DNA from: Flagellimonas beolgyonensis | GTDB taxonomy: Bacteria; Bacteroidota; Bacteroidia; Flavobacteriales; Flavobacteriaceae | NCBI RefSeq assembly: GCF_003992615.1 | Contig: NZ_RZMY01000006.1 | Location: forward strand, 372,001 to 436,000 | Reading direction: 5' to 3' | Length of the DNA: 64,000 nucleotides | Shown here: one piece after another, positions 17,773-26,013 of the stretch | Layout: the number at the start of each line of letters is the position of its first letter | Numbering within the stretch: position 1 is the first letter of the stretch | Position numbers and translations under genes: made by a program | Notes under the pieces: model-generated | Databases searched by the model: none | What the model was told of the DNA's origin: nothing | Seen by the model: the letters and a program-made list of their open reading frames with translations, nothing else

Positions 17773-18679
17773 ACCCCTTCTCTTTCTAATTTTCATTTTC
17801 AGTATTACCCCTGAACTGATATATGCACAAACGCGGCCAACCATCAGTTTTACATTTGACGATGGTTCCCTGGCCCATAGGCCGGGCCATAAGTTCGAGG
17901 ATTGGAACGGGATGTTGTTACAAAAATTGGACAAGGCAAATATAACCGCCGCCCTTTTTGTTGCCGGCAATCGAAAAGACACGGATAGAGGACAGTATTT
18001 ATTGAAGACCTGGGACAATAACGGACACTTAATTGCCAACCATACCTGGAACCATCCCAACTACAACGACCCCAAGATGACCATTACCGGGTTCAAACAG
18101 GAAATCCTGCGTACCGATTCCTTGATCAACTCGTATATCAACTATAAAAAACTGTTCCGGTTTCCCTATTTGAAAGAAGGAAACTCGCCAGAAAAAGTTA
18201 CGGCCATGCGTCAATTTTTGGATTCCCTTTGTTATGGCATCGGCTACGTAACCATTGATGCATCTGACTGGTATATTGATAGTCGCCTTATCCAAAAATT
18301 AAAACAAGACAGCAACACGGATCTAGCCCCATACAGGGATTTCTATCTAGCCCACATTTGGGAACGCGCCCAGTTTTATGAAAATCTTTCCTATCAAATC
18401 AACGGGAGGCACATCAAACACAATCTCTTGTTGCACCATAATTTATTGTCGGCCCTTTTCATCGATGATTTGATTGATATGTTCAAACAAAAAGGTTGGA
18501 TGGTTATTTCCACAAAAGAAGCCTTTACGGACCCCATATATTCCAGCAAACCCAATTATGCGGGTGAGAGTTTAATTTATGCTTTGGCTAAAGATTCAGG
18601 GAAATATGATCGGTTGCTTCGCTATCCGGCTGAAGATTCCACATATGAAAAAGAAAAAATGGACAAGCTGGGTTTATAA
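17756..18679 (+). CDS. Secreted polysaccharide deacetylase (NodB domain)
   Basis: A 307-residue protein with a signal peptide (about 1-24, ending in IYAQ) and a NodB homology domain. Motif 1 is TFDDGS (D35, D36). Motif 2 is H96-x3-H100 (HTWNH). A motif-3-like RFPYLKEGN follows. The family removes N- or O-acetyl groups from chitin, peptidoglycan or other glycans. The start at 17756 lies inside the preceding receptor gene (17 bp overlap), pointing to translational coupling. With an upstream M23 domain in the same operon, peptidoglycan is a reasonable but unproven substrate. Confidence 0.87.
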   Translation: MTNWIKPLLFLIFIFSITPELIYAQTRPTISFTFDDGSLAHRPGHKFEDWNGMLLQKLDKANITAALFVAGNRKDTDRGQYLLKTWDNNGHLIANHTWNHPNYNDPKMTITGFKQEILRTDSLINSYINYKKLFRFPYLKEGNSPEKVTAMRQFLDSLCYGIGYVTIDASDWYIDSRLIQKLKQDSNTDLAPYRDFYLAHIWERAQFYENLSYQINGRHIKHNLLLHHNLLSALFIDDLIDMFKQKGWMVISTKEAFTDPIYSSKPNYAGESLIYALAKDSGKYDRLLRYPAEDSTYEKEKMDKLGL

Positions 18680-18778
18680 AACTGGAGTACGGGCATTTGG
18701 CGCCAGCTAAATTTCCGCGGTTTCCGCCCCACCTTTTTGTAAAAAAAGTAGTTTTAATCTTGGTATTATCCCAATTTA

Positions 18779-18846
18779 TGTGACCCAAATCACTTTTAAA
18801 ACGTGACTTGCGTCCTTCCCATTCCAACAACTTCCTCCAATCTTTG
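18779..18846 (+). promoter_or_regulatory. Crp-type tandem-box promoter, copy 1
   Basis: The dyad TGTGACCCAAATCACT (18779-18794) fits the Crp/Fnr form GTGA-N6-TCAC. A second degenerate box GTGA-N6-TCCT begins exactly 23 bp downstream (GTGA at 18803), and AATCTTTG (18839-18846) resembles the Bacteroidota -7 element TAnnTTTG. The same three elements at identical spacing recur at 22123 and 25162. If transcription starts about 6 bp after the -7 element, the second box is centred near -42, the class II activator position. The DJ-1/PfpI start codon follows 35 bp downstream. Confidence 0.75.
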
Positions 18847-18880
18847 TGTCTATATTTTTTAAACAAAAAGTATAGCACAC

Positions 18881-19639
18881 ATGAAAAATTTGACTACCGT
18901 TCTGGCATTATTGGTTTTCTGTATGGCCAAGGTTCCTGCACAAGAGAACATAAAAGTATTGATGGTCCTTACTTCACATGACGAACTTGGTACAACGGGC
19001 AAGAAAACAGGTTTTTGGATAGAAGAATTTGCCACTCCCTACTACTTCCTTAAAGACAAAGGGGTTGATATTACGATAGCTACCCCAAAAGGAGGCCAAG
19101 CGCCAATTGACCCAAAAAGTAACGATCCATCCTTCCAAACAGAATCTACCAAACGTTATTTCAAAGACAATGAAACTCAAAACAAGATAAAAAACACCTT
19201 GAAACTATCATCTGTGAAAGAAGAACAATATGATGCTGTATTTTACCCGGGTGGACACGGTCCACTCTGGGACCTGGCCAATGACAGGCACTCCATCGCC
19301 CTTTTGGAATCTTTCAATAAGAGTAAAAAGCCCATGGCGTTGATTTGTCACGCTCCAAGTGCCCTAAAATACGTAAAGGATGAAAATGGGAATCCCCTTG
19401 TTAAAGGAAAAAAAGTGGCGGGTTTCAGCAATTCGGAGGAAGAAGCCGTTAAGCTTACCAAGGTTATTCCCTTCTTGGTGGAAGACATGTTGACGGATAA
19501 CGGGGGCATCTACCAAAAGGGTCCGGACTGGTCTTCCTTTGTAGTAAAGGAAGGGAATCTGATCACGGGTCAAAATCCCCAATCATCCGAGGAAGCCGTA
19601 GCACTACTTTACAACATGGTCGTTGAAGCAAAACGCTGA
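18881..19639 (+). CDS. DJ-1/PfpI-family protein, exported
   Basis: A 252-residue protein with a signal peptide (about 1-20, ending in PAQ) and a type 1 glutamine amidotransferase-like fold of the Hsp31/DJ-1 branch. YPGGHGPLWDLA precedes the nucleophile elbow ICHAPS with C156. Related proteins act as glyoxalase III, chaperones or thiol-stress enzymes; which activity applies cannot be read from the sequence. It is the first gene behind the Crp-type promoter copy 1 and is followed 46 bp later by the nitronate monooxygenase gene. Confidence 0.85.
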   Translation: MKNLTTVLALLVFCMAKVPAQENIKVLMVLTSHDELGTTGKKTGFWIEEFATPYYFLKDKGVDITIATPKGGQAPIDPKSNDPSFQTESTKRYFKDNETQNKIKNTLKLSSVKEEQYDAVFYPGGHGPLWDLANDRHSIALLESFNKSKKPMALICHAPSALKYVKDENGNPLVKGKKVAGFSNSEEEAVKLTKVIPFLVEDMLTDNGGIYQKGPDWSSFVVKEGNLITGQNPQSSEEAVALLYNMVVEAKR

Positions 19640-19685
19640 TCAACTTTCTATCTAAAAAGCATCTTCTACCAAATACTCGACACAA

Positions 19686-20774
19686 ATGAATTGGAAAAAT
19701 GATTTGACCCGTACATTGAAAATCCACTACCCCATAATACAAGGGCCCTTTGGTGGTGGGTATTCATCCATAACATTGTCGGCCACGGTAACCAATTTAG
19801 GGGGCATGGGTTCTTTTGGGGCACACCATTTGAGCCATGATGAAATTTTAACCTTGAACAATCAGCTAAAGTCAAAATGCAAAGGAACCTACTCCATTAA
19901 TCTTTGGATTAAAAACGATAGTTATAACGATTTTTCCAATCAAGATTTTGAAAAGACAAAGGCAGTTTTCAAACCTTACTTTGATGAATTGAATATCCCC
20001 GTTCCAGAGAAACCTGTTTTGACCGAAGACCATTCTTATGGTCGCCAGTTGGAAGCGATTTTAAAAGCAAAACCTCCTGTTTTCAGTTTCGTATATGGTG
20101 TTCCTGACGAATCCGTGCTCAAGGAATGTAAAAAGCGTGGCATTTTAAGCTTGGGGACGGCCACCACTGTGGAAGAGGCAGTTTTGCTGGAGGATGCCAA
20201 GGTTGATGCCATAGTGGCCACGGGATTTGAGGCAGGAGGACACAGGGTCGCTTTTGCAGATGAACCTGAAAACAACTTGATCGGTGGTCTTTCGTTGATA
20301 CCCCGGGTGGTGGATGCCGTTAAAATCCCGGTTATTGCCGCCGGAGGGATTGCAGATGGAAGAGGAATTGCTGCTGCCTTGGTTCTTGGTGCAAAAGGGG
20401 CGCAAATCGGAACTGCATTTTTGGCCTGTGAGGAATCAAATGCTTCCCATGCACATAAAAATGTATTGTTTTCGCAAAAAGCGGAAAAAACCGTGCTGAC
20501 CAAATCTTTTACGGGTCGCCTGGCTAGGGGAACGGATAGTATAGTGGCGCAAGAAACATTGCAAGATGCATCGAGGATAGCACCCTATCCCATTCAAGGA
20601 TTATTCATGCGACCACTTCGCAACGCTGCACTTCAACAAAATAAGCTGGAATTAATTTCATTTTGGTGCGGCCAATCTGCTCCCCTGATCAAGAACAAAA
20701 CCGCCAAAGAACTTTTTACCACGCTAAAAATAGAAACTGAAAGTGTTTTTAATGAAATGGCCGATATCGCTTAG
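19686..20774 (+). CDS. Nitronate monooxygenase-like FMN enzyme
   Basis: A 362-residue cytosolic TIM-barrel flavoprotein of the nitronate monooxygenase/2-nitropropane dioxygenase family. YPIIQGPFGGGYSS forms the first phosphate/flavin loop. GFEAGGHRVAF near 180 carries the family His, and PVIAAGGIADGRGIAAALVLGAKGAQIGTAF is the FMN phosphate-binding region. Members detoxify nitronates such as 3-nitropropionate; some act as enoyl reductases. No signal peptide. It lies between the DJ-1 protein and an SDR on the same strand. Confidence 0.88.
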   Translation: MNWKNDLTRTLKIHYPIIQGPFGGGYSSITLSATVTNLGGMGSFGAHHLSHDEILTLNNQLKSKCKGTYSINLWIKNDSYNDFSNQDFEKTKAVFKPYFDELNIPVPEKPVLTEDHSYGRQLEAILKAKPPVFSFVYGVPDESVLKECKKRGILSLGTATTVEEAVLLEDAKVDAIVATGFEAGGHRVAFADEPENNLIGGLSLIPRVVDAVKIPVIAAGGIADGRGIAAALVLGAKGAQIGTAFLACEESNASHAHKNVLFSQKAEKTVLTKSFTGRLARGTDSIVAQETLQDASRIAPYPIQGLFMRPLRNAALQQNKLELISFWCGQSAPLIKNKTAKELFTTLKIETESVFNEMADIA

Positions 20775-20865
20775 GGTATCCAAAAACTCATGGTAATTCC
20801 CGTCATTTCAAACCCACTTTTAGTTCAAAAAAACAGCATAAAATAACAAACAATAGAAAAAGATA

Positions 20866-21612
20866 ATGGAAAACTTCAAGGACAAAGTGGCCATCGTTGT
20901 TGGTGGAACCAGTGGTATAGGAATGGCCACAAGTGAACAATTACTTTCAAAAGGTGCCATAGTCCACATTGTGGGCCGCAATACTGATAAGGTCCAAGAT
21001 CATCCAAATCTTATTAAACATCAATTTGATATCACTAACAGTGATCAATTGGATGGTCTGATAAAAAAGATAGGTTCATTGGACAAAATCGATTATTTGG
21101 TGAATGCTTCGGGCATATTTTTCCCAAAACCGTTCCTGGAACACACCAAGGAGGATTATAACTCGTATTTGAATCTGAACAAAGGATTCTTTTTTCTGAC
21201 CCAAGCAGTGGCTTCAAAAATGAAGGACAACAATGGTGGTTCAATCGTAAATGTCGGTTCTATGTGGGCTAAACAAGCGGTAAAGGCAACCCCTTCTTCG
21301 GCGTATTCCATGCAAAAAGCGGGATTGCACTCTTTGACCCAGCATTTGGCCATGGAATTGGCAGATCACGGCATAAGGGTGAACGCCATTTCCCCAGCAG
21401 TGGTAAAAACTCCGGTATATTATGCCGTGTTTGGCGGAAAGGACGAAGCGGAAAAGGCATTGGAAAACTTCAATGGCTTTCACCCCGTTGGAAGAAACGG
21501 TTCCCCCGAAGACATTGCAAACTGCATTCTGTTTTTATTGTCCGAACAAGCCTCATGGGTTACCGGTGCCGTATGGGATGTGGATGGAGGTGTCATGGCC
21601 GGAAGGAATTAG
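20866..21612 (+). CDS. Short-chain dehydrogenase/reductase (canonical)
   Basis: A 248-residue SDR with the complete catalytic set: cofactor motif GGTSGIG near 13-19, NAS at 80-82, S132, and Y147-x3-K151 (YSMQK). A C-terminal [10 protein letters not shown] is typical of classical SDRs. NADP(H)-type alcohol/ketone oxidoreduction is expected; the substrate is unknown. It is third in the run behind Crp-type promoter copy 1, 91 bp after the nitronate monooxygenase gene and 24 bp before the membrane protein gene. Confidence 0.9.
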   Translation: MENFKDKVAIVVGGTSGIGMATSEQLLSKGAIVHIVGRNTDKVQDHPNLIKHQFDITNSDQLDGLIKKIGSLDKIDYLVNASGIFFPKPFLEHTKEDYNSYLNLNKGFFFLTQAVASKMKDNNGGSIVNVGSMWAKQAVKATPSSAYSMQKAGLHSLTQHLAMELADHGIRVNAISPAVVKTPVYYAVFGGKDEAEKALENFNGFHPVGRNGSPEDIANCILFLLSEQASWVTGAVWDVDGGVMAGRN

Positions 21613-21636
21613 CCAACCGTTAAAACTTTAAGGTAA

Positions 21637-22038
21637 ATGAAAAAAATCCTGATCACTTTCGGTATTGTACTTTTTGCCCTGGTTGTTCCCATTTTGGAAA
21701 TCAACTCATCCCATGTCTTTAATCCGGATTGGACACCCCATGCCAAAATACATGAGGTATGGCAACTGTTGACCAATTCAAGTATCGGAATACTGTGTTT
21801 ATGGCTTGTTTGGGTCAAAAATGACACCCGCTTCAGCTGCCTTTTAAGTTTGATCGTCATGGGTGGATTTCTCTTGGCCTTTGTACTGAAAGAAAGCTAT
21901 GGTGGTTCCATGAAATATTTGGATGGAAGTGAGAAAACCCTGATCGGCATTAACATTGGTATTTTAGGTTTCGGAGTTGCGTTTCTTCTTGTTCTTTGGG
22001 TGTTACTTACTGATGTCATGAACAAAAAAGACCAATAG
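21637..22038 (+). CDS. Four-helix membrane protein, unknown function
   Basis: A 133-residue hydrophobic protein with four predicted helices (about 4-20, 46-62, 68-86, 105-126). I do not recognise the family. Motifs visible are HVFNPDWTPHAKIHEVWQ after helix 1, and ESYGGSMKYLDGSE before helix 4. The first of these looks like an extracytoplasmic loop with two His and two Trp. It is 24 bp after the SDR gene and is probably the last gene of the first transcription unit of the island. Confidence 0.7.
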   Translation: MKKILITFGIVLFALVVPILEINSSHVFNPDWTPHAKIHEVWQLLTNSSIGILCLWLVWVKNDTRFSCLLSLIVMGGFLLAFVLKESYGGSMKYLDGSEKTLIGINIGILGFGVAFLLVLWVLLTDVMNKKDQ

Positions 22039-22122
22039 TTGAACAATACAAATCTCCTTCTTTACAGCAAAAACCAATTACCACGTTATGAAACATTTCC
22101 AAACAAATTTCAGCTGGAAAAG

Positions 22123-22190
22123 TGTGATGCAAATCACATTTATTTTGTGATCCATCTCCTTTCCCAGTGAAATATAGAAACGGAATTTTG
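22123..22190 (+). promoter_or_regulatory. Crp-type tandem-box promoter, copy 2
   Basis: A perfect dyad TGTGATGCAAATCACA (22123-22138) is followed by a degenerate box GTGA-N6-TCCT whose GTGA begins at 22147 (23 bp downstream of the first GTGA). GAATTTTG (22183-22190) matches the -7 element of Bacteroidota promoters in the last five positions. Spacing of all three elements is the same as in copies at 18779 and 25162. The tautomerase start codon lies 25 bp after the -7 element. Confidence 0.8.
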
Positions 22191-22214
22191 TGTAAAATCT
22201 AAAAATTAAAAATC

Positions 22215-22418
22215 ATGCCATACGTCAATATCAAGATTACCGACGAAAACGTGACAATAACCCAAAAAAAGGAATTAATCAAAGGGGTAACACAGTTACT
22301 TGTGGACATTTTGAACAAAAGACCCGAAACGACCCACGTGGTCATCGATGAAGTACCGATCGACAATTGGGGAGTACAGGGAGAGCTATATTCTGAAATC
22401 AAGCATAAGTACAATTGA
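22215..22418 (+). CDS. 4-oxalocrotonate tautomerase-like enzyme
   Basis: A 67-residue protein of the tautomerase superfamily. The N-terminal Pro directly after Met (MPYVNIKI) would be the catalytic base once Met is removed. THVVIDEVPIDNWGVQGEL matches the conserved second half. Members isomerise keto/enol forms, or in some branches dehalogenate. The protein normally forms hexamers. It is the first gene behind promoter copy 2 and 13 bp before the alpha/beta hydrolase gene. Confidence 0.9.
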   Translation: MPYVNIKITDENVTITQKKELIKGVTQLLVDILNKRPETTHVVIDEVPIDNWGVQGELYSEIKHKYN

Positions 22419-22431
22419 AAAGTTTTGAAAA

Positions 22432-23295
22432 ATGGTTCAGCAAATAGCATACAGAAGCAAGGTCATAGCGGGTATGAAAATCGCCTATCGGGAAGCAGGG
22501 AACCCTAACAATCCTGCCATTGTACTCTTACATGGTTTTCCGACCTCATCCCACATGTACAGAAAAGTGTTGGATGGACTTGCGGATGCCTATTATTTGA
22601 TCGCTCCGGATTATCCAGGCTTTGGTGAGAGTGATTTTCCCGATCCAAGTACTTTTACCTACTCCTTTGATAATTTGGCAAGGGTCACGGATGCCTTCAT
22701 CGAAAGTTTTGGCCTGGACAAATTTTCCATTATGATGCAGGATTACGGGGCCCCGATCGGTTTTAGGATTGCTACCGCCCACCCTGAAAAGATCAAAGCC
22801 ATTATTACACAGAACGGCAATGCCTACGAGGAAGGATTGGGAGAAGGATGGGCCGGAATCAGGGAACTTTGGGCCAACCAAAATGAAGAAACTGAAAATG
22901 CTCTATTGTCCTATTTTGGTGTTGAAGGGTTGAAATGGATCTATACCCATGGTACCCGGAATCCTGAACTGGTAAACCCCGATTGTTGGAACCTGGATCT
23001 ATTGAAGTTATCCAGGCCCCAAGCCCATAGGGCGCATTTGGATCTTTTCTATGATTATCGAAACAACCTGACTGCCTATCCCCAATGGCAGCAATATTTG
23101 AGGGAGTACCAGCCACCGGTGTTGGTGGTTTGGGGCAAAAATGATATGTTCTTCCCGGAATCGGGTGCACAAGCTTTCAAGAAAGACGTGAAGAACGTGG
23201 AGTGTCATATATATGACACAGGACATTTCGCCCTGGAGGAAGAGGGGTCGAGCATCATAGTGGACATTCGTAACTTCATGCATTCAGTGGCATAA
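22432..23295 (+). CDS. Alpha/beta hydrolase with Asp nucleophile (haloalkane dehalogenase/epoxide hydrolase-like)
   Basis: A 287-residue cytosolic hydrolase. HGFPTS at 34-39 forms the oxyanion region. The nucleophile elbow is Q103-D104-Y-G-A, an Asp and not Ser, as in haloalkane dehalogenases and epoxide hydrolases. The acid lies in VWGKNDMFFP and the base in DTGHFALEEE. The substrate class (halide, epoxide or fluoroacetate-type) cannot be decided from the sequence. It is adjacent to the tautomerase gene. A close paralogue with a signal peptide is encoded at 37414-38379. Confidence 0.88.
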   Translation: MVQQIAYRSKVIAGMKIAYREAGNPNNPAIVLLHGFPTSSHMYRKVLDGLADAYYLIAPDYPGFGESDFPDPSTFTYSFDNLARVTDAFIESFGLDKFSIMMQDYGAPIGFRIATAHPEKIKAIITQNGNAYEEGLGEGWAGIRELWANQNEETENALLSYFGVEGLKWIYTHGTRNPELVNPDCWNLDLLKLSRPQAHRAHLDLFYDYRNNLTAYPQWQQYLREYQPPVLVVWGKNDMFFPESGAQAFKKDVKNVECHIYDTGHFALEEEGSSIIVDIRNFMHSVA

Positions 23296-23417
23296 ATCGG
23301 TAACCGCATTGGCCCGCAACTTCGCCACACAGAAAAGGTAGGATTGTCACGGGTATCCGTATGGCTTTATCAGGGTTTGTGGCGACCCTCGTTAGTCCAC
23401 AAAGTAATGTTCAAAAA

Positions 23418-24224
23418 ATGGAAATATATATTGTAAATGCCTTTACCGACCTTGCCTTCAGTGGAAATCCGGCAGGTGTTTGTTTGGTCGAAAGGCCGTT
23501 GGGTGACTCGAATATGCTCTCGATTGCCGCGGAGTTGGGATTTTCCGAAACCGCATTCGTACATAAAAGGGACAGGACGGACCATTTTGCGATACGCTTT
23601 TTTTCTCCCAAAATGGAAATCCCATTATGTGGCCATGCCACCCTAGCGGCTGCAAAGGTACTTTTTGAAAAAAACACCCAAACCGACCATCTCCATTTGA
23701 TAAACATTGACCAGGTGGATTTGTTCATCCAATGGGCCAGTGACCAGATCCAAATGGAATTTCCGGTATACGGGACCGAACCTGAAAAGGCATCAAATTC
23801 CCTGCTCAATTCCCTTGGATTGAATCATACCATCAACGTACGATACAACAGGGAAATGAAGATTCTGATGATCCACATTGAAGATGTTGGTCAACTCAGG
23901 GCATTACAGCCGGATTTTACTGCTTTATATCAATCGCACGATTCCATCAACGGGGTCCTTGTAACCGCTCCATCAATGACAGCAGGGTTTGATTATGAAT
24001 ACCGCTATTTTTGGCCCTGGAGCGGTACTAATGAAGACCCGGTAACGGGTGCCGTTCAAACTTTCCTGGCCAACTATTGGAGTGAACGATTGGGAAAGAA
24101 AATCTTGAATTGTTTTCAATGCTCCAAAAGAACGGGAAAGATGAAATTGGAACTCATTGATGGCCACAGACTCATTATCGAGAGTACGGCCAAAATTATC
24201 CTCAAAGGCGAATTTTTCCTTTGA
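23418..24224 (+). CDS. PhzF-family isomerase/epimerase
   Basis: A 268-residue protein of the PhzF (diaminopimelate-epimerase-fold) family. I take ATG 23418 (MEIYIVNAF) as start because it begins at the conserved family N terminus; the longer frame from 23361 adds unrelated residues. FSGNPAGVCLV near 11-21, ETAFV with the catalytic Glu near 44, and CGHATLAAAKVL near 72 are family signatures, and GTNEDPVTGAVQTFLA near 210 is the second conserved half. The family includes many enzymes of unknown substrate; phenazine synthesis genes are absent here. Confidence 0.88.
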   Translation: MEIYIVNAFTDLAFSGNPAGVCLVERPLGDSNMLSIAAELGFSETAFVHKRDRTDHFAIRFFSPKMEIPLCGHATLAAAKVLFEKNTQTDHLHLINIDQVDLFIQWASDQIQMEFPVYGTEPEKASNSLLNSLGLNHTINVRYNREMKILMIHIEDVGQLRALQPDFTALYQSHDSINGVLVTAPSMTAGFDYEYRYFWPWSGTNEDPVTGAVQTFLANYWSERLGKKILNCFQCSKRTGKMKLELIDGHRLIIESTAKIILKGEFFL

Positions 24225-24573
24225 TAAGACTTGTTCCCGGACACATATAAATATCAATTGCCTACAACCAACTTTGGCAAGAAAGCTCCACGCGTACAAA
24301 AGCGATGCTACTTTGGGCAACATGGCAGCCTTCCCCCTTTTTTGATTCTTAAGCGTGAATGAGGAGCACTCTTTATACAGTTGCAATAAAACTGAATTGA
24401 GGGGCGAGAGGGCAATTGGACTTGTTAATTTTGAATTGACAAATCCATACTTACGACTTTTGGGATCCCATCTGCAGAATCAAACCGGTATCATCATCAA
24501 GGTTTGAAATCGCAACTTGGCCAACTCTTGTCTATATTTGTATGCAGGCTGTATTTCAATTTTTTGATATATA
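24225..24573 (+). other. Intergenic stretch before the Crp-family gene
   Basis: No coding sequence or hairpin terminator is convincing in these 349 bp. The only element noted is an exact TAnnTTTG match near the 3' end. No copy of the Crp-type tandem-box module was found here, so the regulator gene itself does not appear to share that promoter type. Confidence 0.5.
24533..24540 (+). promoter_or_regulatory. Candidate -7 element of the Crp-family gene
   Basis: TATATTTG is an exact match to the Bacteroidota -7 consensus TAnnTTTG and sits 33 bp before the start codon at 24574. No TTG at the usual 19-20 bp spacing upstream was found; one lies 13 bp upstream (24517-24519), so the promoter call is tentative. 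Confidence 0.4.
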
Positions 24574-25137
24574 ATGAAACACCCATTGAGGACACATATC
24601 GAGGAGATTGTTCCGCTCACAGATGAGGAATTTGACTTTGTGTTGAGCCATTTTGGGCATATCAAAAGACGTAAGCACCAATACATCGTCCAAGAAGGGG
24701 AATTTGTAGACAAGGAATACTGGGTCATAAAAGGTTGCTTAAAAAGTTATTTTTTAGATGAAACGGGAAAGGAGCATATCCTTCAATTTGGTCTGGAAAA
24801 TTGGTGGATCACCGATTATGAATCGTTTGTAAAAAAAACCAAATCCAAAACCTCAATAGATTGTTTGGAAGATTGTGAATTGCTCTATATCACATACGAA
24901 AATCGGGAAATACTGACCACCAAGATGCATAAAATGGAACGATTCTGGGCCAAAAAAAGCAAATTGGGCCGGATTGCACTTCAAAATAGGATATTGTCCC
25001 TTCTGAAAAATTCTGTGAAGGAACGTTATGATCTGTTTCTTGAACAGTACCCTCAACTCCTGCAACGTATCCCTAAAAGGCTCATTGCTTCCTATCTCGG
25101 TGTTTCTCGGGAAACACTCAGTCGACTACATAGCTAA
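24574..25137 (+). CDS. Crp/Fnr-family transcriptional regulator
   Basis: A 187-residue protein with an N-terminal cyclic-nucleotide-binding-like beta-barrel (HQYIVQEGEFVDKEYWVIKGCLKSYF) and a C-terminal HTH (IPKRLIASYLGVSRETLSRL). It lacks the FNR iron-sulfur cysteine cluster and has only scattered Cys. Its gene lies between units headed by three identical Crp-type promoter modules, which makes it the best candidate for their regulator. The signal it senses is unknown. Two other Crp-family genes lie at 40652 and 43649. Confidence 0.9.
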   Translation: MKHPLRTHIEEIVPLTDEEFDFVLSHFGHIKRRKHQYIVQEGEFVDKEYWVIKGCLKSYFLDETGKEHILQFGLENWWITDYESFVKKTKSKTSIDCLEDCELLYITYENREILTTKMHKMERFWAKKSKLGRIALQNRILSLLKNSVKERYDLFLEQYPQLLQRIPKRLIASYLGVSRETLSRLHS

Positions 25138-25161
25138 TACTCCTTTGTTCTATCGTTTCAA

Positions 25162-25229
25162 AGTGATGGAGGTCACATCGAATTTGTGATTTGCCTCCTT
25201 TTCATCTTATCGGTTGGATAAGAACTTTG
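25162..25229 (+). promoter_or_regulatory. Crp-type tandem-box promoter, copy 3
   Basis: Dyad AGTGATGGAGGTCACA (25162-25177), a second box GTGA-N6-TCCT with GTGA at 25186, and -7-like GAACTTTG at 25222-25229. From the first GTGA to the second is 23 bp and to the end of the -7 element is 66 bp, the same as in copies 1 and 2. The SDR start codon follows 24 bp later. The module lies just 24 bp after the stop codon of the Crp-family gene. Confidence 0.75.
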
Positions 25230-25252
25230 TCCCAAATTAAAAATGATATAAC

Positions 25253-26002
25253 ATGAAAAACAAAACGGTAATCATAACCGGTGCTTCGACCGGTATTGGC
25301 AAGGCCATTGCCCAACTGTTCATTGAGAAAGGTAACAATGTTGTGATGAACTCAGCGAACGAATCCAGATTAAGGGCCACCTACGAAGAATTCGGGGCTC
25401 CCGAAAATGCAGTAATGGTTCCTGGTGATGTGAGTGACAAAGAAGTTGGAGAAAAACTGGTTCAAGAAGCGATTTCCAATTTTGGCACATTGGATGTGTT
25501 GATCAACAATGCGGGGGTCTTTGCACCAAAGCCGTTCCTTGAAGTGGAGGAATCGGATATTGACAGGTACATGGACATCAATTTTAAGGGCACTTATTTT
25601 ACTTCCCAAGCAGCCATAAAACAAATGTTGAAACAAGGACACGGAGGAACAATCATCAACAACGGAACTGTACTTGTGGATCATGCCATAGCCGGTTTCC
25701 CATGCTCCGCCCCTTTGGCAAGTAAGGCTGCCATACATACCTTGACCCGGCACTTGGCCGCGGAATTTGGAAAGGACAACATTCGTGTGAACACCATTGC
25801 ACCCGGTATCATTAGAAGCCCCCTTCAAGGAAAAATAGGTGTTGAGGATGCCGATAGCTTGGCAGGATTGCATCTTTTGAACCGAATTGGCGAACCAGAG
25901 GAAATTGCGCACGCTGCATATTATCTGGCTTACGCCGATTTTGTTACCGGAGATACCTTGAATGTGGGTGGTGGACATTCTGTTGGACATGCCATAGGTT
26001 AG
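25253..26002 (+). CDS. SDR-family protein with altered catalytic residues
   Basis: A 249-residue classical-type SDR: cofactor motif GASTGIG at 10-16, NNAG at 85-88, C-terminal TGDTLNVGGGHSVG. The active site is unusual: in the position of the catalytic Tyr of YxxxK there is Pro (P154-L-A-S-K158), and the catalytic Ser position appears to be Thr (T139). The substituted codons read cleanly with no frameshift, and the rest of the fold is intact. It may be a non-catalytic or differently working SDR. It is the first gene behind promoter copy 3 and 11 bp before the NTF2-like gene. Confidence 0.85.
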   Translation: MKNKTVIITGASTGIGKAIAQLFIEKGNNVVMNSANESRLRATYEEFGAPENAVMVPGDVSDKEVGEKLVQEAISNFGTLDVLINNAGVFAPKPFLEVEESDIDRYMDINFKGTYFTSQAAIKQMLKQGHGGTIINNGTVLVDHAIAGFPCSAPLASKAAIHTLTRHLAAEFGKDNIRVNTIAPGIIRSPLQGKIGVEDADSLAGLHLLNRIGEPEEIAHAAYYLAYADFVTGDTLNVGGGHSVGHAIG

Positions 26003-26013
26003 TTTATAGCTTT

